The notes under the pieces: generated by a model
Database searches by the model: none
What the model saw: the letters and a program-made list of their open reading frames with translations, nothing else
Told to the model about the DNA's origin: nothing
In this document: positions 15,503 through 24,130 of the stretch, piece after piece
How the letters are laid out: each line of letters opens with the position of its first letter
How positions within the stretch are numbered: position 1 is the first letter of the stretch
Made by a program: the position numbers and the translations under genes
Origin: Blastococcus sp. CPCC 205250
GTDB lineage: Bacteria; Actinomycetota; Actinomycetes; Mycobacteriales; Geodermatophilaceae
Reading direction: 5' to 3'
Length of the DNA stretch: 64,000 nt
Assembly (NCBI RefSeq): GCF_019799925.1
Contig: NZ_JABGCG010000010.1
Location: 180,746 to 244,745 of the forward strand

Positions 15503-16243
15503 GTGACCGGCTTCCGCATCGACGTCGTCACGATCTTCCCGGAGTACCTGGCCCCGCTCGGTCAGTCCCTGCTGGGCAAGGCCGCCGAGCGCGGCCTGGT
15601 CTCCATCGGCGTGCACGACCTGCGCACCTGGACCGACGACGTGCACCGCACCGTCGACGACGCGCCCTACGGCGGCGGCCCGGGCATGGTGATGCGCCCC
15701 GAGCCGTGGGCGCGGGCGCTGGAGCAGGTGCGCCCGCCGGGGACCCGGCTGGTCGTGCCGACCCCGGCCGGCCGCCCGTTCACCCAGGCGGTCGCCGCGC
15801 AGTGGGCCACCGAGCCCGGTCTGGTGTTCGCCTGCGGCCGGTACGAGGGGATCGACCAGCGGGTGGCCGACTGGGCCGCCGACGCCGGCCCGGTGTCGGA
15901 GGTGTCGATCGGCGACTACGTGCTGGCCGGCGGCGAGTCCGCGGTGCTCGTGATGGTCGAGGCCGTCACCCGGCTGATCCCGGGCGTGGTCGGCAACCGC
16001 GAGTCGGTGGAGTTCGACTCGCACGCCGACGGTCTGCTCGAGGGGCCCTCCTACACCCGGCCCGCGGCGTGGCGAGGTCACGACGTCCCGCCGGTGCTGC
16101 TGTCCGGCGACCACGCGGCCATCGCCCGCTGGCGGCGCGCGGAGTCGCTGCGCCGCACCGCCACCCGCCGCCCGGACCTGCTGGCCGCGCTGCCCGAGGG
16201 GGCGCTCACCGACGCCGACCGGGCGGTCGTCGACGGTGGCTGA
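15503..16243 (+). CDS. trmD: tRNA (guanine37-N1)-methyltransferase TrmD
   Basis: SPOUT-class enzyme making m1G37 in tRNA, which prevents +1 frameshifting. 246 aa. It begins with RIDVVTIFPEYL and carries DDAPYGGGPGMVM, CGRYEGIDQR, and the trefoil knot with SIGDYVLAGGE. GTG start. The last bases overlap the following Nudix gene by eight. Confidence 0.96.
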   Translation: MTGFRIDVVTIFPEYLAPLGQSLLGKAAERGLVSIGVHDLRTWTDDVHRTVDDAPYGGGPGMVMRPEPWARALEQVRPPGTRLVVPTPAGRPFTQAVAAQWATEPGLVFACGRYEGIDQRVADWAADAGPVSEVSIGDYVLAGGESAVLVMVEAVTRLIPGVVGNRESVEFDSHADGLLEGPSYTRPAAWRGHDVPPVLLSGDHAAIARWRRAESLRRTATRRPDLLAALPEGALTDADRAVVDGG

Positions 16244-16736
16244 CCGGGCCTGGGTCCGGCCCACGGCGCGCGTCGTCGTGCTGGACCCCGCCGGGCGGGT
16301 GCTGCTGCTGGGTGCGCGGCTGTCCGATCCCGACGTGCCGCCGGCCGAGGTGCTGTTCTGGTACACCCCGGGCGGGGGAGTGGAGGACGGCGAGACGGTG
16401 CGCCAGGCCGCCGTCCGCGAGCTGGCCGAGGAGATCGGCCTGGTCGCCGACCCGGCCGCGCTGGAGGGGCCGGTGTGGCTGCGCCGGCACATGGGCGCCT
16501 TCGCCGGCGTGGACATCGACTCGCGCGAGACGTTCTTCGTGCTGCGCGGCGTCGACCACACCGTCGACGCCTCGGGGCGCACCGAGCTGGAGGTGCTCGG
16601 CGACGAGCCGCACCGCTGGTGGACGGTGGCGGAGATCGCGGCCTCCGACGAGGAGTTCGCTCCCGCCGACCTCGCCGACGCCCTCGCCGAGCTGCTGCGT
16701 GGCCCGCACCGGGGGCCGCCGCGCTTCGTCGCGTGA
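16236..16736 (+). CDS. Nudix hydrolase
   Basis: A 166-residue Nudix-fold pyrophosphohydrolase with an intact box, GGVEDGETVRQ...RELAEEIGL (Gx5Ex7REUxEExGU), at about residues 48-70. The substrate cannot be predicted; house-cleaning of nucleotides is common for this family. Its GTG start lies within the end of trmD (8-base overlap), so translation is probably coupled. Confidence 0.9.
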   Translation: MADRAWVRPTARVVVLDPAGRVLLLGARLSDPDVPPAEVLFWYTPGGGVEDGETVRQAAVRELAEEIGLVADPAALEGPVWLRRHMGAFAGVDIDSRETFFVLRGVDHTVDASGRTELEVLGDEPHRWWTVAEIAASDEEFAPADLADALAELLRGPHRGPPRFVA

Positions 16737-16744
16737 AGTCGTGG

Positions 16745-16750
16745 CACAAT
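16745..16750 (+). promoter_or_regulatory. Candidate -10 for rplS
   Basis: CACAAT in GTGGCACAATCG just after the Nudix stop, giving an mRNA leader of about 145 bases before rplS. No clear -35 element. Confidence 0.35.
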
Positions 16751-16901
16751 CGACCACTGCTGCACGACCGTCGGCCCGGCCGATGGGGCTCCCGCACGCG
16801 GAGCCGCAGCTCCCCGGGACGGACAGCCGGGGCGACCCGCTGTCCGAGACCGCTGAGACCACGCCGCCCGAGAACATGGCCAGAACAAGAGGAACGCCGC
16901 G

Positions 16902-17258
16902 ATGAACACCCTGGACGCACTCGACGCCGCCTCGCTGCGCGACGACATCCCCGGGTTCCGCCCGGGTGACACCGTGAAGGTCCACGTGCGCGTCGTCGAG
17001 GGCAACCGCTCCCGCATCCAGGTCTTCCAGGGCGTCGTCATCCGCCGCCAGGGTGGCGGGATCCGCGAGACGTTCACCGTCCGCAAGGTCAGCTTCGGCG
17101 TCGGCGTCGAGCGCACCTTCCCGGTGCACACCCCCGTCGTGGAGAAGATCGAGGTGCTGACCCGCGGTGACGTGCGTCGCGCCAAGCTGTACTACCTCCG
17201 CGAGCTGCGCGGCAAGGCCGCCAAGATCAAGGAGAAGCGCGAGCCCGTCGCGCGCTGA
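16902..17258 (+). CDS. rplS: 50S ribosomal protein L19
   Basis: Ribosomal protein at the 30S-50S interface; 118 aa, canonical length. Recognised by FRPGDTVKVHVRV, FQGVVIRRQGGG, FTVRKVSFGVGVERTFP and a basic C terminus (RRAKLYYLRELRGKAAK). Start at ATG 16902. It has a 165-base leader that may carry its own promoter, separating it from trmD. Confidence 0.97.
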   Translation: MNTLDALDAASLRDDIPGFRPGDTVKVHVRVVEGNRSRIQVFQGVVIRRQGGGIRETFTVRKVSFGVGVERTFPVHTPVVEKIEVLTRGDVRRAKLYYLRELRGKAAKIKEKREPVAR

Positions 17259-17308
17259 CACCCAGCGCCGGCTGGTCCTGCCTCGACACGGCGGGTCTCC
17301 CGCGCCCG

Positions 17309-17314
17309 TACGCT
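17309..17314 (+). promoter_or_regulatory. Likely leaderless -10 for lepB
   Basis: TACGCT with seven bases to the lepB ATG; no Shine-Dalgarno is visible between them. Confidence 0.45.
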
Positions 17315-17321
17315 GCTCTCG

Positions 17322-18365
17322 ATGAGCAGCGACCGGCACGGGGGGCCCGCCGACGTCGTCCCGGGGGACGACGGACCCGAGGACGGGAAGGCCGGGGCGT
17401 CGCCCGCCGCCGATGCGGGCTCCGCGCGCAGGCGTGCGGGCGCGGCCTCCGCGGGCACGGGTACGGGTGCGGCTGCCGCCACTGGTGCCGGTGCGGCCGC
17501 CGCGGGAACGGGTGCGGCTGCCGCCGGCCCGAGCCGCCGCTGGTGGCGCCGCCGGCGCCCCGAGCCGGGCGCGAAGCCGTCGCTGTTGCGGGAGCTGCCC
17601 GTCCTGCTGCTGGTGGCGTTCGTCCTGGCGCTGCTGGTCAAGACCTTCCTCGTGCAGGCCTTCTTCATCCCCTCCGGGTCGATGGAGACCACGCTGCACG
17701 GCTGCCCGGGGTGCACCGGTGACCGCGTCCTGGTGAACAAGGTGCCGTACTGGTTCGGCGGCGAGCCCGAGCCCGGCGACATCGTCGTCTTCGAGGGGCC
17801 GGACACCTGGTCGCCCGAGGTGGAGGTCGCCGAGCCCGGCAACTGGGTGTCCGGTGCGCTGCTGTGGCTGGGACGCGCGGTCGGCGTCGCCCCGCCGAGC
17901 GAGGACGACTACGTCAAGCGCGTCATCGCCGTGGGCGGGCAGACCGTCGAGTGCTGCGACCCCGAGGGGCGCGTCCTGGTCGACGGCCAGCCGTTGGACG
18001 AGCCGTACATCTACCAGGACACCCCCATCGAGTTGCGGGCGTTCGGGCCGGTCACCGTCCCCGAGGGCCGGCTGTGGGTGATGGGTGACCACCGGTCCGC
18101 CTCGGCCGACTCCCGCTCGCACAGCGACGACCAGTACTCCGGCACCATCGCCGTCGAGGACGTGATCGGTAAGGCCGCGGTGATCGTCTGGCCGCTGGAC
18201 CGCTTCGGCACCCTCGACTCGCCCGACATCCAGAGCGCGGCCCCCGTCGCCGGAGCCGCCGCGGTGGCCGCACCGCACGTGATCGGCCTCGCCGCCGCCG
18301 TCCCGGTCGTCGCCTGGCGCCGGCGCAGGCGGCACCGCCGTCCCGGAGGCCGCGCCGCCGGCTGA
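17322..18365 (+). CDS. lepB: Signal peptidase I LepB
   Basis: Membrane serine protease that removes Sec/Tat signal peptides. 347 aa. A disordered Ala/Gly-rich cytoplasmic leader (about residues 1-85) precedes a transmembrane helix (LLRELPVLLLVAFVLALLV). Catalytic Ser120 lies in PSGSMETT and Lys199 in YVKRVIAVGG; GDHR is box E. A second hydrophobic stretch and a basic tail (WRRRRRHRR) end the protein, giving an N-in, C-in topology. Neighbour of rplS and rnhB as in mycobacteria. Confidence 0.95.
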   Translation: MSSDRHGGPADVVPGDDGPEDGKAGASPAADAGSARRRAGAASAGTGTGAAAATGAGAAAAGTGAAAAGPSRRWWRRRRPEPGAKPSLLRELPVLLLVAFVLALLVKTFLVQAFFIPSGSMETTLHGCPGCTGDRVLVNKVPYWFGGEPEPGDIVVFEGPDTWSPEVEVAEPGNWVSGALLWLGRAVGVAPPSEDDYVKRVIAVGGQTVECCDPEGRVLVDGQPLDEPYIYQDTPIELRAFGPVTVPEGRLWVMGDHRSASADSRSHSDDQYSGTIAVEDVIGKAAVIVWPLDRFGTLDSPDIQSAAPVAGAAAVAAPHVIGLAAAVPVVAWRRRRRHRRPGGRAAG

Positions 18366-18394
18366 GGCCGGCCCGGGCACCGCTGCCCGGAGGA

Positions 18395-18663
18395 GTGCCT
18401 CGGCTCCGCGTCGACGACCCGGTCGATCCGACGGCGCACGACCGTCGAGGACGACGGGTCGCCACTCGTCGTCCCGCAGGAGCAGCCATCGCGGCGCCGG
18501 GCCCCGGTCGGGGTCGGGCAGCGCCCCGCACGCCACGTCTGCCGCATCCGCGGGCTCGGCGGCGGTCGCATGCCTCGACCACGTCGGCAGGGGAGTCGCC
18601 CACGGCTGCCGCCCCGGGACCGAACGGTGTGCCCGGAATGGTCGGGTAATGGCGCGTCGTCAT
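18395..18663 (-). pseudogene. Possible decayed small gene, minus strand
   Basis: Within the 459-base gap between lepB and the LuxR gene, a minus-strand ATG at 18663 opens a protein-like stretch (MTTRHYPTIPGTPFGPG...). It loses coding character after about 30 codons. A second frame just downstream then looks coding (PRWLLLRDDEWRPVVLDG, strong GC third-position bias) but has no start of its own. A single frameshift near 18560 would join them. It has no recognised family. It could be a decayed gene, a small gene with a sequence error, or chance. Confidence 0.25.
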
Positions 18664-18824
18664 GTCGACAATCCAGGGAACTGTTGCCGATGGGATCGGG
18701 AGTGGCCTTTCCGGCCGATTCAACAATGGTGGAGAAAATGTCGGGAGAAGTGTCAAGCAGTTCTCTCACTCGTCCGATGGATGGTGTGTAAGCAACACCC
18801 CGAACGTGTGAAACGGAGTCGACA

Positions 18825-19544
18825 GTGTCTGCACCCATGGCGAGCACCGCCCGCGGCGTGACCCGCGTGCTCATCCTCGCCGACGCCCCGGTCCTGCGCC
18901 GTGGGCTGGTCAGCATGATCAACGAGACCGCCGGGATGCAGTCGGTCGGCACCCCGGGCGAGCTGCGCCGGGCCCTGACCCTGGTCGAGACCGCCCGCCC
19001 CGACGCCGTCGTCGTCGAGCTCGGTGCGGGCCGCGCCGCCACCCTGGCCGCCTGCCGCGACCTGCGCCGCCGTTTCCCCCGGGTCGCCATCATCGCGCTG
19101 GCCACCTCCGAGGACCCGGCCGTGGTCAACGAGGCCGTCGCCGCCGGTGTCCGCGGGTACCTGATGATCAACACGAGTCCGACCCTGCTCGGCTGGGCGA
19201 TCCTCGCCGCTCGCGCCGGCCGCACCGTGGTCGACCCGCAGATCCGCCGCGTCGAGCCCTCCGCCGTACCGGCCGCCAAGCCCTTCGCCCCCGAGGTGCC
19301 GCTCACCCGCCGCGAGTCCGACGTCCTCGACGAGCTGCTCCAGGGCCAGTCGAACCGCCAGATCGGCCGCAACCTGTTCATCAGCGAGGACACCGTCAAG
19401 AGCCACGTCAAGGCCATCCTGCGCAAGCTGGGTGCCCGCGACCGGGCCCACGCGGTCTCCCTGGTGCTCTCCTCGCGTGCCGCCGGCGGCGGCTGCACCT
19501 GCGGCGCCCACGCGGTCGTCCCCTCCGAGACCGCCGAGGTCTGA
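18825..19544 (+). CDS. LuxR-type regulator with degenerate receiver domain
   Basis: NarL/FixJ-architecture protein of 239 aa. The C-terminal helix-turn-helix is intact (LTRRESDVLDELLQGQSNRQIGRNL and SEDTVKSHV, cut here). The receiver domain has lost its key residues: the phosphoacceptor site reads PDAVVVELG (Glu in place of Asp), the acidic pair reads ILADAP, and the conserved Lys is Ile in RGYLMINTS. It is therefore unlikely to be phosphorylated. A C-terminal GGGCTCGAH might bind metal. GTG start with GGAG upstream; no histidine kinase nearby. The upstream region is AT-richer than its surroundings, as for a regulated promoter. Confidence 0.85.
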   Translation: MSAPMASTARGVTRVLILADAPVLRRGLVSMINETAGMQSVGTPGELRRALTLVETARPDAVVVELGAGRAATLAACRDLRRRFPRVAIIALATSEDPAVVNEAVAAGVRGYLMINTSPTLLGWAILAARAGRTVVDPQIRRVEPSAVPAAKPFAPEVPLTRRESDVLDELLQGQSNRQIGRNLFISEDTVKSHVKAILRKLGARDRAHAVSLVLSSRAAGGGCTCGAHAVVPSETAEV

Positions 19545-19678
19545 CCGACGACCTCCCTGCTCGCGGTACCCGCGAGCGCGGGCAGCCCCCGCAGGGGGGC
19601 CGACAGACGGCGCCGGTCCGGACGGTTCGCCTCCTCAGCGATCCGGTCCAGCGCCCGCGACCTCCACGGTCGCACCCT

Positions 19679-19719
19679 CCACGAGCCGGCCCCCCATGAC
19701 CTCGGGGGCCGGCTCGTGG
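19679..19719. terminator. Strong hairpin between the LuxR gene and rnhB
   Basis: A perfect 16-bp stem (19679-19694 with 19704-19719) and a 9-base loop. The stem is GC-rich (ACGAGCCGGCCCCC on the left arm). It lies 135 bases after the LuxR stop, and there is no U tract. Confidence 0.7.
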
Positions 19720-19767
19720 CACGTCGCCGTCCCCCCGGGGTGTCGCCGTCTCGTCCCCGACGCGTCG

Positions 19768-19773
19768 TAGGGT
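19768..19773 (+). promoter_or_regulatory. Candidate -10 for rnhB
   Basis: TAGGGT nine bases before the rnhB ATG, consistent with an mRNA with almost no leader. Confidence 0.35.
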
Positions 19774-19782
19774 CGGGACGCG

Positions 19783-20553
19783 ATGGCAGTCCGTACCGCC
19801 CCCAGTCCCGCCCGCACCCCGGTCGGCCGGACCCCGGCCGCCGAGGACCGATCCGACGCGCTGTGGGCCATGGAGCGTTCCCTGCGCCGCCGCGGCTTCT
19901 CGGCCGTGGCCGGGGCCGACGAGGCCGGCCGCGGCGCCTGCGCCGGGCCCCTGGTCGCCGCTGCCTGCGTGCTCCCCCCGGGACGGCGTGGCCGGGTGCC
20001 CGAGCTGGCGGACTCCAAGCTGCTCACCGCCGCGGCGCGCGAGCGGGTCTACGCCGAGGTCGTCGACCGGGCGGTCGCCTGGTCGGTCGTGGTGATGCCC
20101 GTCCCCGACCTCGACGCCCGCGGCATGCACGTGACCAACATCGAGGCGCTGCGCCGGGCGGTGTGGCTGCTGGACCCCGGTGCCGACTACGTCCTCACCG
20201 ACGGCTTCCCGGTGAGCGGGCTGGCCCGGCCCACGCTGGCGGTGTGGAAGGGCGACCGGGTCGCCGCCTGCGTCGCCGCCGCCTCCGTGCTGGCGAAGGT
20301 GACCCGTGACCGGATCATGCTCGACCTGCACGAGCGGTTCCCCGAGTACGACTTCGCCGTGCACAAGGGCTACATCACCGATGCGCACAGCGCCGCCCTC
20401 GACCGCCACGGCCCCTGCCCGGAGCACCGTCGGCGCTTCGTCAACGTGGCCCGCGCCGCCGCGGCACACGCCGGTCGAGACGCCCAGCTGACCGGCTCGG
20501 CGCCCATGGTCGATGATGTGCCCATGTGCACCGTCTCCGGAGAGCCGCGATGA
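19783..20553 (+). CDS. rnhB: Ribonuclease HII
   Basis: Cleaves RNA in RNA-DNA hybrids and at single ribonucleotides in DNA. 256 aa. GADEAGRG (Asp46, Glu47) and LTDGF supply catalytic acidic residues. The C-terminal part carries ASVLAKVTRDRIM, HKGY and RHGPCPEHRRRF. The first 40 residues are a basic extension. The stop overlaps the DUF2469 gene start (ATGA). Confidence 0.95.
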   Translation: MAVRTAPSPARTPVGRTPAAEDRSDALWAMERSLRRRGFSAVAGADEAGRGACAGPLVAAACVLPPGRRGRVPELADSKLLTAAARERVYAEVVDRAVAWSVVVMPVPDLDARGMHVTNIEALRRAVWLLDPGADYVLTDGFPVSGLARPTLAVWKGDRVAACVAAASVLAKVTRDRIMLDLHERFPEYDFAVHKGYITDAHSAALDRHGPCPEHRRRFVNVARAAAAHAGRDAQLTGSAPMVDDVPMCTVSGEPR

Positions 20554-20870
20554 GCACCGAGGACCTGGAGAAGTACGAGACCGAGATGGAGCTGCAGCTC
20601 TATCGCGAGTACCGGGACATCGTCCGCCAGTTCACCTACGTGGTGGAGACCGAGCGGCGCTTCTACCTGGCCAACTCGGTGGACCTGCAGGTGCGCGAGG
20701 CCGGCGGTGAGGTCTTCTTCGAGCTGAAGCTCTCCGACGCCTGGGTGTGGGACATGTACCGGCCCGCCCGTTTCGTGCGGAACGTCCGCGTGCTCACGTT
20801 CAAGGACGTCAACGTCGAGGAGCTGGACAAGCCCGACCTGGAGTTGCCCGACGGGCCCAGGCTGCCCTGA
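20550..20870 (+). CDS. DUF2469 family protein
   Basis: A 106-residue actinobacteria-specific protein recognised by its N terminus (STEDLEKYETEMELQLYREY) and by VVETERRFYLANSVDL. It has no known enzymatic motif, is rich in charged residues and is cytosolic. It follows rnhB throughout actinobacteria (Rv2901c position in M. tuberculosis). ATG start in an ATGA overlap, with GGAGAG upstream; an in-frame upstream start at 20526 is less likely. Confidence 0.92.
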   Translation: MSTEDLEKYETEMELQLYREYRDIVRQFTYVVETERRFYLANSVDLQVREAGGEVFFELKLSDAWVWDMYRPARFVRNVRVLTFKDVNVEELDKPDLELPDGPRLP

Positions 20871-21016
20871 GCCGGCCGGTGACGGGGAGCGGCGCATGCG
20901 GTGAGGGTGGCCCCGGCCGCTGACACCGCCCGCTCCGCCGTCCACAGGCGTCCGCGCCGTCCACAGACCCGGACGGAGCACCCACCCCGGCCGCCGATCG
21001 GACCACCGTCTGCCGG

Positions 21017-21376
21017 GTGCGTACGACGACGGAACTGGGCCAGCGGGGTGAGCGGATCGCCGCCCGCTACCTGACCGACCGGGGCCTGCGGCTGCTCGAC
21101 CGGAACTGGCGGTGCCGGGAGGGTGAGCTCGACATCGTGGCCCGCGACGGCGATGCGATCGTCTTCTGCGAGGTCAAGACCCGCCGGGAGGTCGGCTTCG
21201 GGCACCCCGTCGAGGCCGTGACCCCCGCCAAGCAGCGGCGGCTGCGCCTGCTGGCGCACCGCTGGCTGACCAGCCACGAGGAGCACGCGCCCGACCTGCG
21301 CTTCGACGTCGTCGGCGTGCTGGTCCGGCCCGGCGGGCCGGCGGTCGTCACGCACCTGCCGGCGGCCTTCTCGTGA
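21017..21376 (+). CDS. UPF0102 / YraN-like putative endonuclease
   Basis: A 119-residue protein with a restriction-endonuclease-like fold. It contains GERIAARYLTDRGLRLLDRN, GELDIVARDGD (predicted metal-binding Glu/Asp) and VFCEVKTRR (ExK of a PD-(D/E)xK nuclease). Its exact role is unresolved; it is constantly linked with comM and dprA. GTG start; the stop overlaps the comM GTG. The 146 bases upstream hold no gene. Confidence 0.92.
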   Translation: MRTTTELGQRGERIAARYLTDRGLRLLDRNWRCREGELDIVARDGDAIVFCEVKTRREVGFGHPVEAVTPAKQRRLRLLAHRWLTSHEEHAPDLRFDVVGVLVRPGGPAVVTHLPAAFS

Positions 21377-22893
21377 GCCTGGCCCGCACCTGGTCCGTGG
21401 GGCTGGCCGGTGTGCACGGCGCCATGGTCGAGGTGGAGGTCGACATGTCGGCCGGCATGCCGGGGGTGGTCCTGGTCGGCCTGCCGGACACGGTGGTGCG
21501 CCAGTCGGTCGACCGGGTGCGCGCGGCCGTGGTCAACGCGGGCGCCACGTGGCCGCTGCGGCGGACCACGATCGGACTGTCGCCGGCGTCCATGCCCAAG
21601 CAGGGCAGCGGCTTCGACGTGGCGCTGGCCGCGGGGGTCCTCGCCGCGGCCGACGCGGTGCCCGCGGCGGCGGTCGCCGACCTGGTGCTGCTGGGCGAGC
21701 TCGGGCTCGACGGCACGGTGCGGGCGATCCGTGGAGTGCTGCCCGCCGTCCTGGCCGCCCGGCAGGCGGGCCACCGGCACGTCGTCGTGCCGGGCGGCAA
21801 CGCCGACGAGGCCGCGCTGGTCGAGGGCGTCACCGTCCTGCCGGTGGGGTCGCTGCGCGACCTGCTGGCCCACCTCACCGGCCGGGCGCGCCTGGAGCCG
21901 CACGTCCGCGGGCGCCTCCCCGAGCCTCCGCCCGGGCCGGACCTGGGCGACGTCGTCGGCCAGGCGGTGGGTCGGCGCGCCGTCGAGGTCGCCGCCGCCG
22001 GAGGGCACCACCTGTTCCTCGCCGGCCCCCCGGGCGCCGGGAAGACGATGCTCGCCGAGCGACTGCCGGGGCTGCTCCCACCTCTCGACGAGCACTCCGC
22101 GCTCGAGGTCACTGCGATCCACTCCGTGGCAGGGACCCTGCCGCCGGAGGCGCCCCTGGTCACCCGGCCGCCGTTCGAGGCGCCGCACCACTCGGCGACC
22201 ATGGCAGCGCTGGTCGGCGGGGGTTCGGGGCAGATCCGTCCGGGGGCGCTGTGCCGGGCGCACCGCGGCGTGCTGTTCCTCGACGAGAGCCCGGAGTTCC
22301 CCCGTGCGGTCCTGGACACCCTGCGCCAGCCGCTGGAGCGCGGTTCGGTGACGATCTCCCGCGCCTCCGGCGCCGCGACCTTCCCGTGCCGCGCCCAGCT
22401 CGTGCTCGCCGCGAACCCCTGCCCGTGCGCCACCGCGGCCGGGGACTCCGCCTGCACCTGCAGCGCGCACGAACGGCGCCGCTACCAGGCGCGACTGTCC
22501 GGGCCGCTGCTGGACCGCATCGACCTGCGCGTGGACCTCCCGCCGGTGACGCGGGCGGCCTGGCTGGACGGCACCGACCCACCCGAGTCGTCCGCCGCCG
22601 TCGCCGCCCGGGTCGCCGCAGCCCGAGCCGCGGCGGCCGAACGCCTGCGGGGCAGCGGTCTGACGCTCAACGGGCAGGTGCCCGGACGGCTGCTGCGGGA
22701 GCGGTGGGTGGTGCCTCGGTCGGCGTCGCGCCTGGCCGAGCGGGCGCTGGAACGCGGCGTGCTGTCGGTGCGCGGCTTCGACCGCGTGCTGCGCGTCGCC
22801 TGGACGCTCGCCGACCTGGCCGGCTGCAGCGTCCCCGGCTCCGAGCACGTCGCCGAGGCCCTGGGGATGCGGCTCCAGCGGGCGGCGGCATGA
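21373..22893 (+). CDS. comM: ComM/YifB-like AAA+ Mg-chelatase-family ATPase
   Basis: AAA+ protein of 506 aa that, in naturally competent bacteria, drives branch migration during integration of transforming DNA. An N-terminal S5-like domain (GMPGVVLVGLPDTVVRQSVD) is followed by the ATPase with Walker A GPPGAGKTM, Walker B GVLFLDE and a C-terminal chelatase region. GTG start overlapping yraN; the stop overlaps the dprA start (ATGA), forming a yraN-comM-dprA operon. Confidence 0.94.
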   Translation: MSLARTWSVGLAGVHGAMVEVEVDMSAGMPGVVLVGLPDTVVRQSVDRVRAAVVNAGATWPLRRTTIGLSPASMPKQGSGFDVALAAGVLAAADAVPAAAVADLVLLGELGLDGTVRAIRGVLPAVLAARQAGHRHVVVPGGNADEAALVEGVTVLPVGSLRDLLAHLTGRARLEPHVRGRLPEPPPGPDLGDVVGQAVGRRAVEVAAAGGHHLFLAGPPGAGKTMLAERLPGLLPPLDEHSALEVTAIHSVAGTLPPEAPLVTRPPFEAPHHSATMAALVGGGSGQIRPGALCRAHRGVLFLDESPEFPRAVLDTLRQPLERGSVTISRASGAATFPCRAQLVLAANPCPCATAAGDSACTCSAHERRRYQARLSGPLLDRIDLRVDLPPVTRAAWLDGTDPPESSAAVAARVAAARAAAAERLRGSGLTLNGQVPGRLLRERWVVPRSASRLAERALERGVLSVRGFDRVLRVAWTLADLAGCSVPGSEHVAEALGMRLQRAAA

Positions 22894-24128
22894 CCGCCGG
22901 GACCGACCTCGACGCGGACCTCGCCCCGGCGGCAGCGCCCGGCGACCTCGCCGCGGTCCGCCGGGCCCGGGCCTGGCTGAGCCGGGCGGCGGAGCCGGGC
23001 AGCGTGGCCGTGTGGCGCTTCGTGGAGCGGGTGGGGCCGGTGCAGGCGGTCCGGCTGCTGCGTGCCGGTGCCGCGCCCGAGGCCGTGCAGGCGCTCGTCG
23101 GCGTCCGCGCCGAGCAGGACGCCAGCCTGGCCGACCTGCACCGCGCCGAGCGCTGCGGCGCCCGGCTCGTCGTCCCGGAGGACGACGAGTGGCCGGCACT
23201 GGCGCTGCACGCGCTGACCGTGGCGGTGACCAGTGGCGGCACCGACACCGCCGAGATGGGCGACCGCACCACGGCACCGGTGCCGCCGGTCGCCCTCTGG
23301 GTCCGCGGAGCCGGCCATCTCGCCGAGGTCGTGGACCGGTCGGTGGCCGTGGTCGGCGCCCGGGCGTGCACGACGTACGGGCAGCACGTGGCCGGCGACC
23401 TGGCCCACCGGCTGGGGGAGCGTGGCTGGACGGTCGTGTCCGGCGGGGCCTACGGCATCGACGCCGCCGCGCACCGCGGCTCACTGGCGGCCGGGGCGCC
23501 CACCGTCGCGGTGCTCGCCTGCGGCGTCGACCGCGTCTACCCCAGCGGCAACGGCGCGCTCCTCGAGCGGATCGCGCAGGAGGGCCTCGTCGTCAGCGAG
23601 TGGCCCCCGGGGTCGGCGCCGCACCGGCACCGCTTCCTGGTCCGCAACCGGCTGATCGCGGCACTGACCCGGGGCACCGTGGTGGTGGAGGCGGCCGCCC
23701 GGTCCGGCGCCCAGGCGACGGCGCGGCGTGCCCACCGGCTGGGGCGACCGGTCATGGTCGTGCCGGGCCCGGTGACGTCCGCGATGAGCGTGGGCTGCCA
23801 CGAACTGCTGCGTGACGCGGGAGTGGGCGCCGTGCTCGTCGGCAGCGCGGCTCACGTCCTGCAGGAGGTCGGCCGGCTGGGAGAGGACCTCGCGCCACCG
23901 GCCGAGGGGGCCCCCGACGCCCGTGACGGGCTCTCCGACCTGGCGGTACGGGTGCTCGACGCGTGTCCGGTGCGCCGCGGGGTCAGCCCCGAACGGCTGG
24001 CGGCGGTGGCCGGCTGCGGCGTGGTCGAGGTGATGCAGGTGCTCCCGGCGCTGGAGCTGGCCGGCCTCGTCCAGTGGACCGACACCGGCTGGCGCGTCGC
24101 ACCGCGGCCGAAGGGGACGCGGCGGTGA
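22890..24128 (+). CDS. dprA: DNA-processing protein DprA
   Basis: Single-strand DNA-binding RecA loader, 412 aa. The Rossmann-like core contains VAVVGARACTTYGQ, VVSGGAYGIDAAAHRG, LACGVDRVYP, SEWPPGSAPHRHRFLVRNRL and VVEAAARSGA. A C-terminal winged-helix domain (about residues 345-405) follows. The N-terminal part is a helical HhH-like region. ATG in an overlap with comM. The stop faces the thioesterase gene two bases away. Confidence 0.94.
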   Translation: MTAGTDLDADLAPAAAPGDLAAVRRARAWLSRAAEPGSVAVWRFVERVGPVQAVRLLRAGAAPEAVQALVGVRAEQDASLADLHRAERCGARLVVPEDDEWPALALHALTVAVTSGGTDTAEMGDRTTAPVPPVALWVRGAGHLAEVVDRSVAVVGARACTTYGQHVAGDLAHRLGERGWTVVSGGAYGIDAAAHRGSLAAGAPTVAVLACGVDRVYPSGNGALLERIAQEGLVVSEWPPGSAPHRHRFLVRNRLIAALTRGTVVVEAAARSGAQATARRAHRLGRPVMVVPGPVTSAMSVGCHELLRDAGVGAVLVGSAAHVLQEVGRLGEDLAPPAEGAPDARDGLSDLAVRVLDACPVRRGVSPERLAAVAGCGVVEVMQVLPALELAGLVQWTDTGWRVAPRPKGTRR

Positions 24129-24130
24129 GG

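Noticed and set aside
20938..20965. Two direct CCGTCCACA words, 19 bp apart, resembling DnaA boxes
   Set aside because: Only two copies with mismatches to TTGTCCACA, no dnaA or dnaN nearby and no AT-rich region; not an origin.
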